A stretch of 64,000 nt of DNA from Arachidicoccus sp. BS20 (GTDB taxonomy: Bacteria; Bacteroidota; Bacteroidia; Chitinophagales; Chitinophagaceae), in contig NZ_CP015971.1 of assembly GCF_001659705.1 (NCBI RefSeq), positions 3,165,029-3,229,028 on the forward strand, in the 5' to 3' direction. The notes under the pieces were generated by a model. That model ran no database searches, was not told the DNA's origin, and saw nothing but the letters and a program-made list of their open reading frames with translations. Positions 34,703 through 44,300 of the stretch are shown piece after piece. Position 1 is the first letter of the stretch. Each line of letters opens with the position of its first letter. A program made the position numbers and the translations under genes.

Positions 34703-35605
34703 ATGAGAAAAACAAATCTTTCCTTTTTATTGGCAGCAGCTATGTTTAGCTTTTTGTTTTCCTGCAAATCGAAAACAACGGCTACCATTCCGCGACCAAA
34801 ACATTTGATTATCGTGATTGATGAAAATCATAAGTACGATGAAATTATCGGTTCGCCCAATGCGCCGTATATTACTTCGTTGAGTAAGGAAGCTGCACTG
34901 TTTACCGATTCTCATGGTGTTATACATCCGAGCCAGCCTAACTATCTCGCATTTTTTTCGGGCAGTGTACAAGATGTAACCGACGACCGTTGCCTCGATT
35001 CGGTTACGCCTTATACAACTAAGAATTTAGGTGCTTCCCTTATTGCCAAAGGATTTACGTTTAAAGGTTACGCGCAAGGTTTACCTTCGGTAGGCAGTAA
35101 GATTTGCCGCGACAGTGTAAGCGCGCTTACGCATGGCACTGTCTATGGTCGCAAGCATTGTCCGTGGATAAACTGGCAAGGCAACGGAGAAAATAATTTC
35201 CCCGATTCTTTAAGTCTGCCAATGACTGCTTTCCCCAAAGATTTTAATCAACTTCCGGATGTTGCTTTCGTAATTCCCGATATGGACCACGATATGCACA
35301 ACATTGGCAAACCGGGCGATTCGGCTGCCATCAAGCGTGGCGACGACTGGCTGAAAGAAAACCTAAGCGCATATATCGAATGGGCTAAAACGCATAACAG
35401 TATGTTCATTCTTACTTTTGATGAAGACGATATGACGGCGACTAATCGTATTCCTACATTCATTGTCGGACCGCAGGTAAAACCCGGAGAATATGCCGAA
35501 CATATTAATCACTTTGATGTGTTGCGTACTCTTGAAAAAATGTACGGTTTGCCGCCTTGCGTGCAGGATACTTCTGCACACGAAATTACAGATGTGTGGA
35601 AATAA
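34703..35605 (+). CDS. Secreted phosphoesterase (acid phosphatase-like) lipoprotein
   Basis: A 300-residue phosphoesterase of the family that includes AcpA-type acid phosphatases and phospholipases C. Lipobox L-F-S-C gives Cys21. Metal-site motifs: I-V-I-D-E-N-H (37-43), H-P-S-Q-P-N-Y, F-V-I-P-D-M-D-H-D-M-H-N and T-F-D-E-D-D. It would release phosphate from organic esters in the periplasm or at the surface. PHO-box-like repeats upstream support induction at low phosphate. It ends 3 bases from the queE stop on the opposite strand. Confidence 0.85.
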   Translation: MRKTNLSFLLAAAMFSFLFSCKSKTTATIPRPKHLIIVIDENHKYDEIIGSPNAPYITSLSKEAALFTDSHGVIHPSQPNYLAFFSGSVQDVTDDRCLDSVTPYTTKNLGASLIAKGFTFKGYAQGLPSVGSKICRDSVSALTHGTVYGRKHCPWINWQGNGENNFPDSLSLPMTAFPKDFNQLPDVAFVIPDMDHDMHNIGKPGDSAAIKRGDDWLKENLSAYIEWAKTHNSMFILTFDEDDMTATNRIPTFIVGPQVKPGEYAEHINHFDVLRTLEKMYGLPPCVQDTSAHEITDVWK

Positions 35606-35608
35606 AAA

Positions 35609-36250
35609 TTACGGAACGTTGATATATTTATGAATCTGCAAGCTCAATTCCCACTTCGGGTTTTGCTTGATATAATCTACAATTAAAGGCAACATTTCTT
35701 TTTCTTTCGACCATTCAGGTTGAAGATATAGTTTGCAATCCGGCTTTGTTTGCGCGGCATATTTTTCCGCCCAGGCAAAGTCGGATTTGTTGTAGATAAT
35801 GATTTTTAATTCATTGGCTTTAGCTATAACTTCCGGCAAAGGCGCTTTAAATTTTTTGGGCGAAAGGCAAATCCAGTCAAGGTTTCCGCTTAACGAATAG
35901 GCGCCGGAAGTTTCAATATTAGTTTGAAAACCTACTTCCTGCAAAGCATTCGTCAGTTCATCCAAATTATACATTAAAGGTTCTCCGCCTGTGATGACGG
36001 CGATTACATTTTTTGCCTTATTGGTTTCCTGCAAAGCATCTGTAACAATTTTTGTTACAGTTTGCTGAGGATGAAGATTAGCATCCCAGCTTTCTTTTAC
36101 ATCGCACCAAACGCAGCCCACATCGCAGCCGCCAAGACGAATAAAATACGCCGCGCGACCCTGATAAAATCCTTCGCCCTGAATGGTGTAAAATGCTTCC
36201 ATCACGGGAAGTGTATGTTTGATTTGCGATGTTTGATTTATGATTTCCAT
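35609..36250 (-). CDS. queE: 7-carboxy-7-deazaguanine synthase QueE
   Basis: A 213-residue radical SAM enzyme that contracts 6-carboxytetrahydropterin to 7-carboxy-7-deazaguanine on the way to queuosine. F-Y-T-I-Q-G-E-G-F-Y-Q-G-R and the cluster motif C-D-V-G-C-V-W-C (C-x3-C-x2-C) are diagnostic, with I-T-G-G-E-P as the SAM motif. It follows folD after 2 bases on the same strand. Other queuosine genes are not in the window. Confidence 0.93.
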   Translation of the reverse strand: MEIINQTSQIKHTLPVMEAFYTIQGEGFYQGRAAYFIRLGGCDVGCVWCDVKESWDANLHPQQTVTKIVTDALQETNKAKNVIAVITGGEPLMYNLDELTNALQEVGFQTNIETSGAYSLSGNLDWICLSPKKFKAPLPEVIAKANELKIIIYNKSDFAWAEKYAAQTKPDCKLYLQPEWSKEKEMLPLIVDYIKQNPKWELSLQIHKYINVP

Positions 36251-36252
36251 TT

Positions 36253-37134
36253 CTATTTTACCTCACGTAATTCGTACGCCCGCATCGTATTCTTCAACAA
36301 TCCCGCAATCGTCATCAACCCCACGCCGCCGGGAACAGGCGTAATGAAAGATGCTTTCTCTGCAACTTCATCAAACGCGACGTCGCCTTTGATGCTGTAA
36401 CCCGATTTTTTTGTTGCATCTTCCACGCGCGTAATGCCAACGTCTATAATAATTGCTCCGTCTTTAACCATATCGGCTTTTAAAAATTCCGGCTTACCCA
36501 ATGCGGCAACAATAATGTCTGCCTGCAAGCAAAGCTCTTTCAAGTTATGTGTGTGCGAATGACAAAGTGTAACCGTGCAATTGCCGTAAGGATTGTTTGT
36601 GCTTAACAAAATGCTCATCGGTCTGCCAACGATATTGCTGCGACCAATCACAACGGCGTGCTTGCCTTTCGTTTCAATATTATAATGTTCCAGCATCAGC
36701 ATGATGCCGTAAGGCGTTGCGGGAATGAACGACGGAATGCCGAGCATTAAATTTCCTGCGCTGATGGGATGAAAACCATCTACGTCTTTCGCGGCATCAA
36801 TGGTTGCAATTATTTTTTGCTCGCTAATGTGCTTGGGCAAAGGAAGTTGTACCAAAATGCCGTCGATATTTTCATCATTATTCAGTTTGATGATTTCGTC
36901 GAGCAAAGTCTGTTCGTCCACATTTTCATCCAGACGAATTAAGGTAGATTGAAAGCCGATTTCTGCACAGTTCTTCACTTTGCTGGCGACATAGGTTTCG
37001 CTTGCGCCGTTTGTTCCCACGAGAATTGCCGCGAGATGCGGCGCGCGTTTGCCTTTGTTTACTAAGGTTTCGACCTGCTGTTTCAGTTGTTCTTTTACCG
37101 CTTTTGAAGCGATTTTTCCGTCTAATAATTGCAT
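36253..37134 (-). CDS. folD: Bifunctional methylenetetrahydrofolate dehydrogenase/cyclohydrolase FolD
   Basis: A 293-residue enzyme interconverting 5,10-methylene- and 10-formyl-tetrahydrofolate. Y-V-x-x-K (49-53), [28 protein letters not shown] and the tail [11 protein letters not shown] are all intact. A perfect -7 element ends only 4 bases before its ATG, so its mRNA may be leaderless. It leads a two-gene operon with queE and is divergent from the tetR gene. Confidence 0.97.
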   Translation of the reverse strand: MQLLDGKIASKAVKEQLKQQVETLVNKGKRAPHLAAILVGTNGASETYVASKVKNCAEIGFQSTLIRLDENVDEQTLLDEIIKLNNDENIDGILVQLPLPKHISEQKIIATIDAAKDVDGFHPISAGNLMLGIPSFIPATPYGIMLMLEHYNIETKGKHAVVIGRSNIVGRPMSILLSTNNPYGNCTVTLCHSHTHNLKELCLQADIIVAALGKPEFLKADMVKDGAIIIDVGITRVEDATKKSGYSIKGDVAFDEVAEKASFITPVPGGVGLMTIAGLLKNTMRAYELREVK

Positions 37135-37138
37135 GGCG

Positions 37139-37146
37139 CAAAGATA
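37139..37146 (-). promoter_or_regulatory. -7 element of folD, 4 nt from the ATG
   Basis: Minus strand TATCTTTG, then CGCC, then ATG. Leaderless transcription is the simplest reading. Confidence 0.65.
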
Positions 37147-37206
37147 ATTTGATTAACTGATAATCGGTTCTAAATAAATTTTTTTTGCCGGAATAGAAAA
37201 CGGTCT

Positions 37207-37227
37207 TAATTTTGCTAACGGTGTTAG
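37207..37227 (+). promoter_or_regulatory. Promoter and operator of the tetR gene
   Basis: A perfect -7 element TAATTTTG (37207-37214) is directly followed by the palindrome CTAAC-GGT-GTTAG (37215-37227). A repressor there would cover the transcription start. Related half-sites recur before the adaptor gene. Confidence 0.65.
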
Positions 37228-37242
37228 AAAAAATTTTGTGTG

Positions 37243-37839
37243 ATGGGTATCACGGAGCGTAAAATAAGACATAAGGAAAATGTGAAGTCCAATATATTGG
37301 ATGTAGCCCGCCAAATCGTAAAAGAAGAAGGCTGGCAGGCGCTTTCCATGCGCAAAATTGCGGATGCAATTGAGTACAGTGCGCCCGTCATTTACGGGCA
37401 TTTCGAGAATAAAGAAGCTATTTTATACGAGTTGTCGCTCGATGCGTTCGGGCAATTGCACAAGCTGTTGGCGAAAGCAGAGAAAAAATATTCCGACCCT
37501 AAAGAGCAGTTGAAAGCTTATGCAGATACTTACTGGAATTTTGCTTTTAAAAATAAAGAGTATTATCAGTTGATGTATGGGCTTGGCGTGCCATGTTGTG
37601 GCGCTGGAAAAATGAAGCCCGAAGTTAATGATTTCCGCGATTTTGTTGCGGAAGCCATTGAAAAGATTATGCGTGAAAACAAGTCCGATATGAGCGAGCT
37701 TTGCTTTAAAACATATTCGTTTTGGTCTGTACTGCACGGCTTAATTTCCATTATGCTGATGCGTGACTCGGACATAGATGCAACATTTAACAAGAAAGTA
37801 ATGGAAGATACGGTAGCAGCTTATATTAAAAACGTTTAG
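37243..37839 (+). CDS. TetR-family transcriptional repressor of an RND efflux operon
   Basis: A 198-residue regulator. The N-terminal helix-turn-helix covers about residues 12-58 (I-L-D-V-A-R-Q-I-V-K-E-E-G-W-Q-A-L-S-M-R-K-I-A and P-V-I-Y-G-H-F-E-N-K-E-A-I-L-Y-E-L, the TetR recognition block). The C-terminal ligand domain includes C-C-G-A-G and W-S-V-L-H-G-L. ATG 37243 is chosen; the preceding GTG (37240) is equally in frame. Palindromic CTAAC-type operators occur in its own promoter and in two tandem pairs before the adaptor gene, so it should repress both units until an inducer binds. Confidence 0.92.
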   Translation: MGITERKIRHKENVKSNILDVARQIVKEEGWQALSMRKIADAIEYSAPVIYGHFENKEAILYELSLDAFGQLHKLLAKAEKKYSDPKEQLKAYADTYWNFAFKNKEYYQLMYGLGVPCCGAGKMKPEVNDFRDFVAEAIEKIMRENKSDMSELCFKTYSFWSVLHGLISIMLMRDSDIDATFNKKVMEDTVAAYIKNV

Positions 37840-37859
37840 TAAATTTTTTTCTTTACTCA

Positions 37860-37890
37860 TTAATGTTGTTATAAATACTAACGATGTTAA
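37860..37890 (+). promoter_or_regulatory. Tandem operator pair 1 upstream of the efflux adaptor
   Basis: TTAATGTTGTTAT (37860-37872) and CTAACGATGTTAA (37878-37890) resemble the CTAAC-n3-GTTAG palindrome at 37215 and start 18 bases apart. Confidence 0.5.
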
Positions 37891-37972
37891 GTCTAAAACA
37901 TTATTCAAAGAAAAAATTAAAGCCATAAAAAGGCTGTGTAATAATATTTAAAAGAGTTTTTTTCTTCATTAT

Positions 37973-38003
37973 CTAACAATGTTATAAATACTAACATAGT
38001 TAT
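37973..38003 (+). promoter_or_regulatory. Tandem operator pair 2 upstream of the efflux adaptor
   Basis: CTAACAATGTTAT (37973-37985) and CTAACATAGTTAT (37991-38003), again 18 bases apart. A near -7 element TATATTTC (38001-38008) overlaps the second site, as expected for repression. ATG is at 38040. Confidence 0.6.
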
Positions 38004-38039
38004 ATTTCTAATCAAATCAAAAACAAAAAATAAAAACAG

Positions 38040-39230
38040 ATGACACAAAAAGGAGTTATTCAAAAGTATAAGTATGGATACTTATTCGGATTGATTGCGT
38101 TTTCGCTCATTGCTTTGTCCGGCTGCGGTTCATCTTCGGCTGCAAATCAGGCTGCTGCCGCACCGCCGCCGCCTGCATTGCCTGTATTGGCTTTGCAAAA
38201 TTTGAATGTAAATACTTACAAAGAATTTACCGCTTCGGTAGAAGGCAGCAAAGACATAGAAATTCGTCCGCAGGTCGAAGGGATATTGACGAAGATTTAT
38301 GTGGATGAAGGTGCTTATGTTCACAAAGGTCAAACGCTTTTTAGAATTGATAGCAGACCTTACAACGAGCAAAAGAACAGCGCACACGCGACTTTACTGG
38401 CTGCAAAAGCGGCTTTGCAAAACGCAAAAATCAACGTGGACAAATTGTTGCCTTTGGTAAAAAACAATGTGGTATCCGATGTGCAACTGCAGACTGCACA
38501 GGCGCAGTATGAACAGGCAAAAGCTAATGTTGCACAAGCGCAGGCGGCTGAATCTTCTGCAAGCATCAATGTTGGTTTTACCACGATTGACGCGCCTGCC
38601 GACGGTTACATTGGTCGCATTCCTTATAAAACGGGAAGCCTCGTGGGTACAACTTCGCCCGAAGCATTGACGGTGCTTTCGCAAACAAAGCAGATGTATG
38701 TTTATTTCTCCATGAGTGAAACAGATTTCCTGCATTTCACTTCATCGGTTCAGGGAAAAACTATGGAAGAAAAAGTATCACACATTCCGCCGGTATCGCT
38801 TGTGTTGGCAAATGATTCTCTTTATCCCGAAAAAGGAAAAGTGGAAATCGTGGAAGGACAGTTTGATAAAAACATCGGCGCTATCAGTTTCCGTGCAACA
38901 TTTCCTAATGCAAACGGTTTGTTGCGTTCGGGCAACACAGGTAGAATCCGCGTTCCTGACCAGGCGATAAACGGAACAGTCGTTCCGCAGGAAGCGACGT
39001 TTGAAGTGCAGAACAAAACTTTTGTTTTTGTTGTGGGCGACAGCAACAAAGTTGCGAGCAGGCAAATCAACATTGCACAAAGTGCAGGCACTTATTATGT
39101 CGTAAACAATGGCGTAAAAGCAAACGACAAAATCGTATATGCAGGTTTCGACAGGCTCGCAGACGGCGCAGCCATTCAGCCGCAGCCGATTACTTTGGAC
39201 AGTTTGTTGAAAGTATCGCCGCTGGAGTAG
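38040..39230 (+). CDS. RND efflux periplasmic adaptor (AcrA-like) lipoprotein
   Basis: A 396-residue adaptor: signal with lipobox L-S-G-C, lipoyl-like halves (I-E-I-R-P-Q-V-E-G-I-L-T-K-I-Y-V-D-E-G and I-D-A-P-A-D-G-Y-I-G-R), a short coiled-coil hairpin rich in Ala/Gln (E-Q-A-K-A-N-V-A-Q-A-Q-A-A-E), then barrel and membrane-proximal domains. First structural gene of the TetR-controlled operon adaptor-RND-OMF, the classic order. Confidence 0.94.
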   Translation: MTQKGVIQKYKYGYLFGLIAFSLIALSGCGSSSAANQAAAAPPPPALPVLALQNLNVNTYKEFTASVEGSKDIEIRPQVEGILTKIYVDEGAYVHKGQTLFRIDSRPYNEQKNSAHATLLAAKAALQNAKINVDKLLPLVKNNVVSDVQLQTAQAQYEQAKANVAQAQAAESSASINVGFTTIDAPADGYIGRIPYKTGSLVGTTSPEALTVLSQTKQMYVYFSMSETDFLHFTSSVQGKTMEEKVSHIPPVSLVLANDSLYPEKGKVEIVEGQFDKNIGAISFRATFPNANGLLRSGNTGRIRVPDQAINGTVVPQEATFEVQNKTFVFVVGDSNKVASRQINIAQSAGTYYVVNNGVKANDKIVYAGFDRLADGAAIQPQPITLDSLLKVSPLE

Positions 39231-39406
39231 TTGAGTTTTACGCAACGAAACAAAGAGAGCAAAGCTCGCTACGTTAATGTTTTATTGCTATCGAATATAT
39301 TATTGAACATCATTTCACGTAACAAAATAAATAGTGCGTTGCGTTCGCGGTTTTCGTTGTCGCGTTGCGTGAAAAAATCATTTATCTAAATAAAAAGATA
39401 TTTTTT

Positions 39407-42400
39407 ATGCTAAAAAAATTCATTCAGCGCCCGGTATTATCGACAGTCGTTTCGGCAATATTGTTGATATTGGGGCTGATTTCTTTAACCACATTGCCCG
39501 TTTCGCAGTTTCCTGATATTGCGCCGCCGACCGTGCAGGTTACGACCACTTATCCCGGTGCGAATGCCGAAACTGTGGCGCGCTCCGTCGCCGACCCGAT
39601 TGAAGAAGCGGTAAACGGCGTGGAAAACATGACGTACATGACTTCCAATTCAAGCAACGACGGAAGCATGACTTTGAATGTATATTTTAAACAGGGAACA
39701 GACCCCGATATTGATGCGGTAAATGTTCAGAACAGGGTGTCGAAAGCCTTAAGCCAGTTACCACAGGAAGTAGTTCAGGCGGGCGTTTCCACACAGAAAG
39801 TACAGAACAGTATCATCATGTTTATTGCCGTGTCGAGTTCAGATACAAGCTATGATGAAGCTTTTATTCAAAACTATATCAAGATAAATTTGATTCCGCA
39901 GTTGCAGCGTATTCCGGGTGTGGGACAGGCGCAACCCTTCGGCAACAGGGATTATTCCATGCGTATCTGGCTGAAGCCAGACAGGCTCAATGCTTACGGG
40001 CTTTCGCCGCAGGATGTAAGCAATGCAATTAAAGACCAAAGCCTGGAAGCTGCACCGGGAAGATTGGGACAGCAAAGCAAAGAGGTATTTGAATATGTGT
40101 TGAAATATAAAGGCAAACTGAACAAGCCTGAAGACTATGATAACATCATCATCAAAGCGAATACGGATGGTTCTGTAATCAAACTCAAAGATGTTGCAAG
40201 CGTTGAATTGGGTTCTTATACTTATTCCGCCAATAGCAGGTTAGACGGCAACCCTACTTCCGGTTTGGCAATTTATCAAACGGCAGGTTCTAACGCGAAC
40301 GACATTCTTACAGCAGCGCAAAAACAATTGGACGAATTTAATAAAAGGCTGCCCAAAGGTTTGAAATCAACCATTATGTTCAATGCCAAAGAGTTTTTGG
40401 ATTCTTCCATTCATCAGGTGTTGCACACATTAGTGGAAGCGTTCATATTGGTATTCATCGTGGTGTTTATTTTCTTGCAGGATTTCCGTTCAACGTTAAT
40501 TCCCGCAATTGCAGTACCCGTAGCTATTGTGGGTACATTTTTCTTCATGCAACTCTTTGGTTTCAGTATCAATTTATTGACCTTGTTTGCATTGGTTCTT
40601 GCCATCGGTATTGTGGTAGACGATGCGATTGTGGTGGTCGAAGCCGTACATGCGAAAATGGAACAAACGGGTTTGCCTGCGCGCAGAGCAACGGAACATT
40701 CGATGAGCGAAATTTCGGGCGCGATTATTTCTATCACATTGGTCATGGCTGCGGTGTTTATTCCCGTTGGTTTTATGAAAGGTCCTGCAGGCGTGTTTTA
40801 CAGACAGTTCGCGTTTACACTGGCAATAGCTATTTTGATTTCTGCCGTGAACGCGCTTACGCTTAGTCCTGCGTTATGTGCATTGATTTTGAAAAACCCG
40901 CATACCGAAGAACACGGCGAAAAGCGCAAAGGATTTTTGGGTAGATTTTTCGCGGCATTTAACGTGGGATTTAAAACTTTGACCGACAAATATCTGCAAG
41001 CAATTAAGTTTTTAGTTAAGCGGAAATGGGTTGCCATTTCAGGTTTAGCATTGGTTGCTGTGGTTACGTTCTTTATGATAAAAAGAACGCCTACCGGTTT
41101 TATTCCTACGGAAGACCAAAACTTCTTGTTGTATGCGGTAAATACGCCACCCGGAAGCTCTTTGGACAGAACGAATAAAGTAATGAAAAGCATTGAAGGC
41201 ATTGCAAAGCAACAGTCTTTCACGCAGCATCATTACCAGATAGATGGATTGAACTTTATTTCCAACGCAAATGCAGCGCCTTTTGGTGCGGGCTTTATAC
41301 GTATGAAACCGCAGGAAGAACGCGGCGCGATGAAAAGCTTTGACCAGATTGCAGGATACATGACGATGCAGGTGGCGCAGCAGGTAAAAGGCGGAAGTGC
41401 GTTCTTCTTTACATTCCCGACGATTCAAGGATTTGGTAATGTAAGTGGCTTTGAATTTATGTTGCAGGACAGAGGCAACGGTTCGCTCGGAAAGCTTGAT
41501 ACGACTGCACATGCGTTCATTGGTGCATTGATGCAACGCAAAGAAATTGCTGCTGCATTTACTACATATTCCGCAGGTAATCCGCAGTATATGCTGGAGA
41601 TTGATAATGAAAAGTCCATGCAACTTGGCGTACACGTCAGCGATTTGTTGCAAACATTACAGACTTATTACGGAAGCACTTTTGTAGATGATTTTAATCG
41701 CTTCGGAAAATATTATCGTGTAATGGTACAAGCCGATGCCGCGTATCGTATGAATACTCAATCGCTGGATAATATTTATGTGAAAAATGCACAAGGACAA
41801 ATGGTTCCGGCAAATGCGCTTGTTTCGTTCAAGCGCGTGTACGGACCGGAAACGGTTACGAGAAATAACCTTTACAATGCAGTAACCATCAACGGTACAC
41901 CGAAGCCCGGATATAGTACAGGCGACGCCATTAAAGCTATTGAAGAAACAGCGGCGCAGGTATTACCGAAATCTTACGGTTACGAATGGACGGGCATGAC
42001 GAGAGAAGAAATTAATGCAGGCTCGCAAACGACCATCATCTTTATCATGAGTCTTGTGTTTGTCTATTTCTTGCTGGCTGCGCAATACGAAAGTTATATT
42101 CTTCCGTTAGCAATTGTTTTGACCATTCCGCTGGGAGTGTTTGGTGTAATGCTGTTCATCAATTGGTTTGGCATTGACAACAATATTTATGTGCAGGTTT
42201 GTTTAATCATGCTCGTCGGGCTGCTGGCGAAGAACGCGATTCTGATTGTGGAGTTTGCCGTACAGCGCAGGCGCGGCGGAATGCCCTTGTTTGCCGCGGC
42301 TTTGGAAGCATCGCGTTTAAGGCTTCGCCCGATATTGATGACTTCGTTCGCGTTCATCGTTGGTTTGATTCCTTTGATGCGTGCAACAGGCGCCTCGGCG

Positions 42401-42565
42401 CTGGGTAATCGTTCTATCGGAACAGGTGCTGTCGGCGGAATGTTGACGGGCGTATTATTGGGCATATTCGTGATTCCTGTGTTGTTTGTGATTTTCCAAT
42501 ACTTGCAGGAAAAGGTGGTAAAGAAAGATTCAAAACGAATAACGAAAGTGGATATTCACGATTAA
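39407..42565 (+). CDS. RND efflux pump, hydrophobe/amphiphile (AcrB/MexB-like) type
   Basis: A 1052-residue pump starting M-L-K-K-F-I-Q-R-P (ATG 39407; an in-frame TTG at 39365 would add 14 residues ahead of the family's normal start). The proton relay is canonical: I-V-V-D-D-A-I-V-V-V-E in TM4 and L-L-A-K-N-A-I-L-I-V-E-F in TM10, unlike the pump at 12952-16191. It exports drugs or other amphiphiles with the adaptor upstream and the channel gene downstream. The 176-bp gap to the adaptor gene contains an ACGCAACG...CGTTGCGT inverted repeat. Confidence 0.96.
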   Translation: MLKKFIQRPVLSTVVSAILLILGLISLTTLPVSQFPDIAPPTVQVTTTYPGANAETVARSVADPIEEAVNGVENMTYMTSNSSNDGSMTLNVYFKQGTDPDIDAVNVQNRVSKALSQLPQEVVQAGVSTQKVQNSIIMFIAVSSSDTSYDEAFIQNYIKINLIPQLQRIPGVGQAQPFGNRDYSMRIWLKPDRLNAYGLSPQDVSNAIKDQSLEAAPGRLGQQSKEVFEYVLKYKGKLNKPEDYDNIIIKANTDGSVIKLKDVASVELGSYTYSANSRLDGNPTSGLAIYQTAGSNANDILTAAQKQLDEFNKRLPKGLKSTIMFNAKEFLDSSIHQVLHTLVEAFILVFIVVFIFLQDFRSTLIPAIAVPVAIVGTFFFMQLFGFSINLLTLFALVLAIGIVVDDAIVVVEAVHAKMEQTGLPARRATEHSMSEISGAIISITLVMAAVFIPVGFMKGPAGVFYRQFAFTLAIAILISAVNALTLSPALCALILKNPHTEEHGEKRKGFLGRFFAAFNVGFKTLTDKYLQAIKFLVKRKWVAISGLALVAVVTFFMIKRTPTGFIPTEDQNFLLYAVNTPPGSSLDRTNKVMKSIEGIAKQQSFTQHHYQIDGLNFISNANAAPFGAGFIRMKPQEERGAMKSFDQIAGYMTMQVAQQVKGGSAFFFTFPTIQGFGNVSGFEFMLQDRGNGSLGKLDTTAHAFIGALMQRKEIAAAFTTYSAGNPQYMLEIDNEKSMQLGVHVSDLLQTLQTYYGSTFVDDFNRFGKYYRVMVQADAAYRMNTQSLDNIYVKNAQGQMVPANALVSFKRVYGPETVTRNNLYNAVTINGTPKPGYSTGDAIKAIEETAAQVLPKSYGYEWTGMTREEINAGSQTTIIFIMSLVFVYFLLAAQYESYILPLAIVLTIPLGVFGVMLFINWFGIDNNIYVQVCLIMLVGLLAKNAILIVEFAVQRRRGGMPLFAAALEASRLRLRPILMTSFAFIVGLIPLMRATGASALGNRSIGTGAVGGMLTGVLLGIFVIPVLFVIFQYLQEKVVKKDSKRITKVDIHD

Positions 42566-42663
42566 TAAAACATGATTAAAACTATTGTTGGACGAAACTG
42601 TGTGCGAAAGATTTTGAGGATAATGAAAAGTTTCGTTCAACAATTAATAAAATAAGTTTTGTT

Positions 42664-42790
42664 GAGATTTCTCCCTGCGGTCGAAATGACGATGCAGACT
42701 TTCATTTTTTAATTTATAATGATGATTTGCAAAGCAATTGAAACGCTTGCACCGTCATTCCGAATGGAGCGAAGCGGAATGAGGAATCTC
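42664..42790 (+). repeat. Degenerate inverted repeat between RND and outer-membrane channel genes
   Basis: GAGATTTCTC...GTCGAAATGAC (42664-42690) is inverted as GTCATTCCGAAT...GAGGAATCTC (42754-42790). It resembles the widespread intergenic palindrome family with the core GAGATTCCTC/GGAATGAC. The 262-bp gap shows no coding signal. Confidence 0.65.
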
Positions 42791-42827
42791 TAAAAAATAA
42801 TTGTAAACAGTTTCAAAAAATAAATAC

Positions 42828-44240
42828 ATGAAACATTCAAAAAACAAATTTTATTTATCTGCAATCACTGTCGTAGCACTGCTTTCGTGCAATGTAACGA
42901 AGCCTTATCAACAGCCCGGTTTGAATTTGCCGCAGCAATATAAAGACATTGCATACAGTGACACGGCAAGTATTGCCAACATTTCGTGGGAAGATTTTTT
43001 CACGGATGCTACGCTGAAATCTTTGATTAAAAAAGGCATCGATTATAATTTCGATTTGCAGGTTGCTGTAAACAGAATTGAAATTGCAAGACAACAATTG
43101 TTGCAGGCGAAAAATTTGCAATTGCCGACATTGAGCGGAACTGTGAGCGGACAATACAATCGTCCATCCGAAAACAGCTTGAACGGAAGCTTTGCAGACC
43201 TTACCGGCAGCAAGCATTATGAAGATTATATTGTTGGTTTAAACCTTAGTTGGGAAGCGGACATTTGGGGAAAATTGCGCAGCCAAAAGAAAGCGGCTTT
43301 GCTTCAATATTTACAAACTTATGAAGCGAAGAAAACCGTGCAAACACAGCTTATTGCGGACATTGCAGATGGTTATTACAATCTCCTGATGCTGGATGAA
43401 CAATTACGTATTGCCAATGCGAGCCTTGCTTTAGCCGACAGCACTTTACAGCAAACACAATTGCTGAAAGATGCAGGCGAAACCAATGCTTTGTCGGTGG
43501 AACAAACGAAAGCGCAAAGAGAAACAACGGCATTATTAATTCCGCAATTACAAGAACAGATTTCGTTGCAGGAAAATGCGTTGAGTCAATTAACAGGACA
43601 ATTGCCGCAAAGTATAGAAAGGCAAGCGCAATTGTCGGATATTCAATTGCCGCAACAGTTGAATGCAGGCGTTCCTGCGGCGGTGGTAAGCCATCGTCCT
43701 GACGTGCGCTCGGCAGAAATGAATATTGAAATTGCCAATCAAAAAGTAGGCATTGCGCAAGCAAATATGTACCCGAATTTAAACATTACTGCCAACGGCG
43801 GATTGGAATCTTTGAAAGCAAGTAACTGGTTTAATATTCCGAGTTCATTATTCGGAATTGTAAGTGGTTCATTGGTACAACCGATTTTCGGACAACGAAC
43901 TTTGAAGACAAATTATGAAGTTGCCAAAACTGAAAGAGAACAAGCTGTCATCAAATTTCGTCAGTCGGTTGTTGGCGCTGTTACGGATGTTTCTAATTCG
44001 TTGGTGCAATTGAATAAGTTGAGCGAGCAGGAAAAAATTGCATCGTCGCAAGTAGCAACTTTAGCGCGCGCTACGGACAACGCATCTATGCTTTACAAAA
44101 GCGGAATGGCAAATTATCTTGAAGTGATTACCGCACAAAACAATTCGTTACAGGCGCAATTGAATTTGGCTTCAACACATTGTCAGCAATTGATTGCAGC
44201 TGTGAGTTTGTATAAAAGTTTAGGCGGTGGTTGGCAGTAA
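42828..44240 (+). CDS. Outer-membrane efflux lipoprotein (NodT/OprM-like)
   Basis: A 470-residue channel with lipobox L-L-S-C21, as in OprM-type proteins. Family marks are Y-Q-Q-P-G-L-N-L-P, W-E-D-F-F-T-D-A-T-L, the paired helical hairpins with L-L-Q-A-K-N-L-Q-L-P and V-V-S-H-R-P-D-V-R-S-A-E, and Y-K-S-L-G-G-G-W at the end. It completes the TetR-controlled tripartite pump. Confidence 0.94.
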   Translation: MKHSKNKFYLSAITVVALLSCNVTKPYQQPGLNLPQQYKDIAYSDTASIANISWEDFFTDATLKSLIKKGIDYNFDLQVAVNRIEIARQQLLQAKNLQLPTLSGTVSGQYNRPSENSLNGSFADLTGSKHYEDYIVGLNLSWEADIWGKLRSQKKAALLQYLQTYEAKKTVQTQLIADIADGYYNLLMLDEQLRIANASLALADSTLQQTQLLKDAGETNALSVEQTKAQRETTALLIPQLQEQISLQENALSQLTGQLPQSIERQAQLSDIQLPQQLNAGVPAAVVSHRPDVRSAEMNIEIANQKVGIAQANMYPNLNITANGGLESLKASNWFNIPSSLFGIVSGSLVQPIFGQRTLKTNYEVAKTEREQAVIKFRQSVVGAVTDVSNSLVQLNKLSEQEKIASSQVATLARATDNASMLYKSGMANYLEVITAQNNSLQAQLNLASTHCQQLIAAVSLYKSLGGGWQ

Positions 44241-44265
44241 ATTTCCTTTGTATATTTTGATAAAT

Positions 44266-44300
44266 AAAAAAGCCTCATGCAATTTGTGTGAGGCTTTTTT
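44266..44300. terminator. Terminator after the efflux operon (works both ways)
   Basis: AAAAAGCCTCA (44266-44276) pairs with TGAGGCTTTTT (44289-44299), T-run downstream. Its right edge touches the restored stop codon of the toxin pseudogene read from the other strand. Confidence 0.85.

Noticed and set aside
41045-41653. Open frame of 202 codons antisense to the second RND gene
   Set aside because: Shadow of a clear pump gene; no ribosome-binding or promoter signal and no recognisable domain.
11739-44240. The two RND operons as a recent duplication
   Set aside because: Gene order, relay residues and adaptor sequences differ strongly; they belong to different RND branches.
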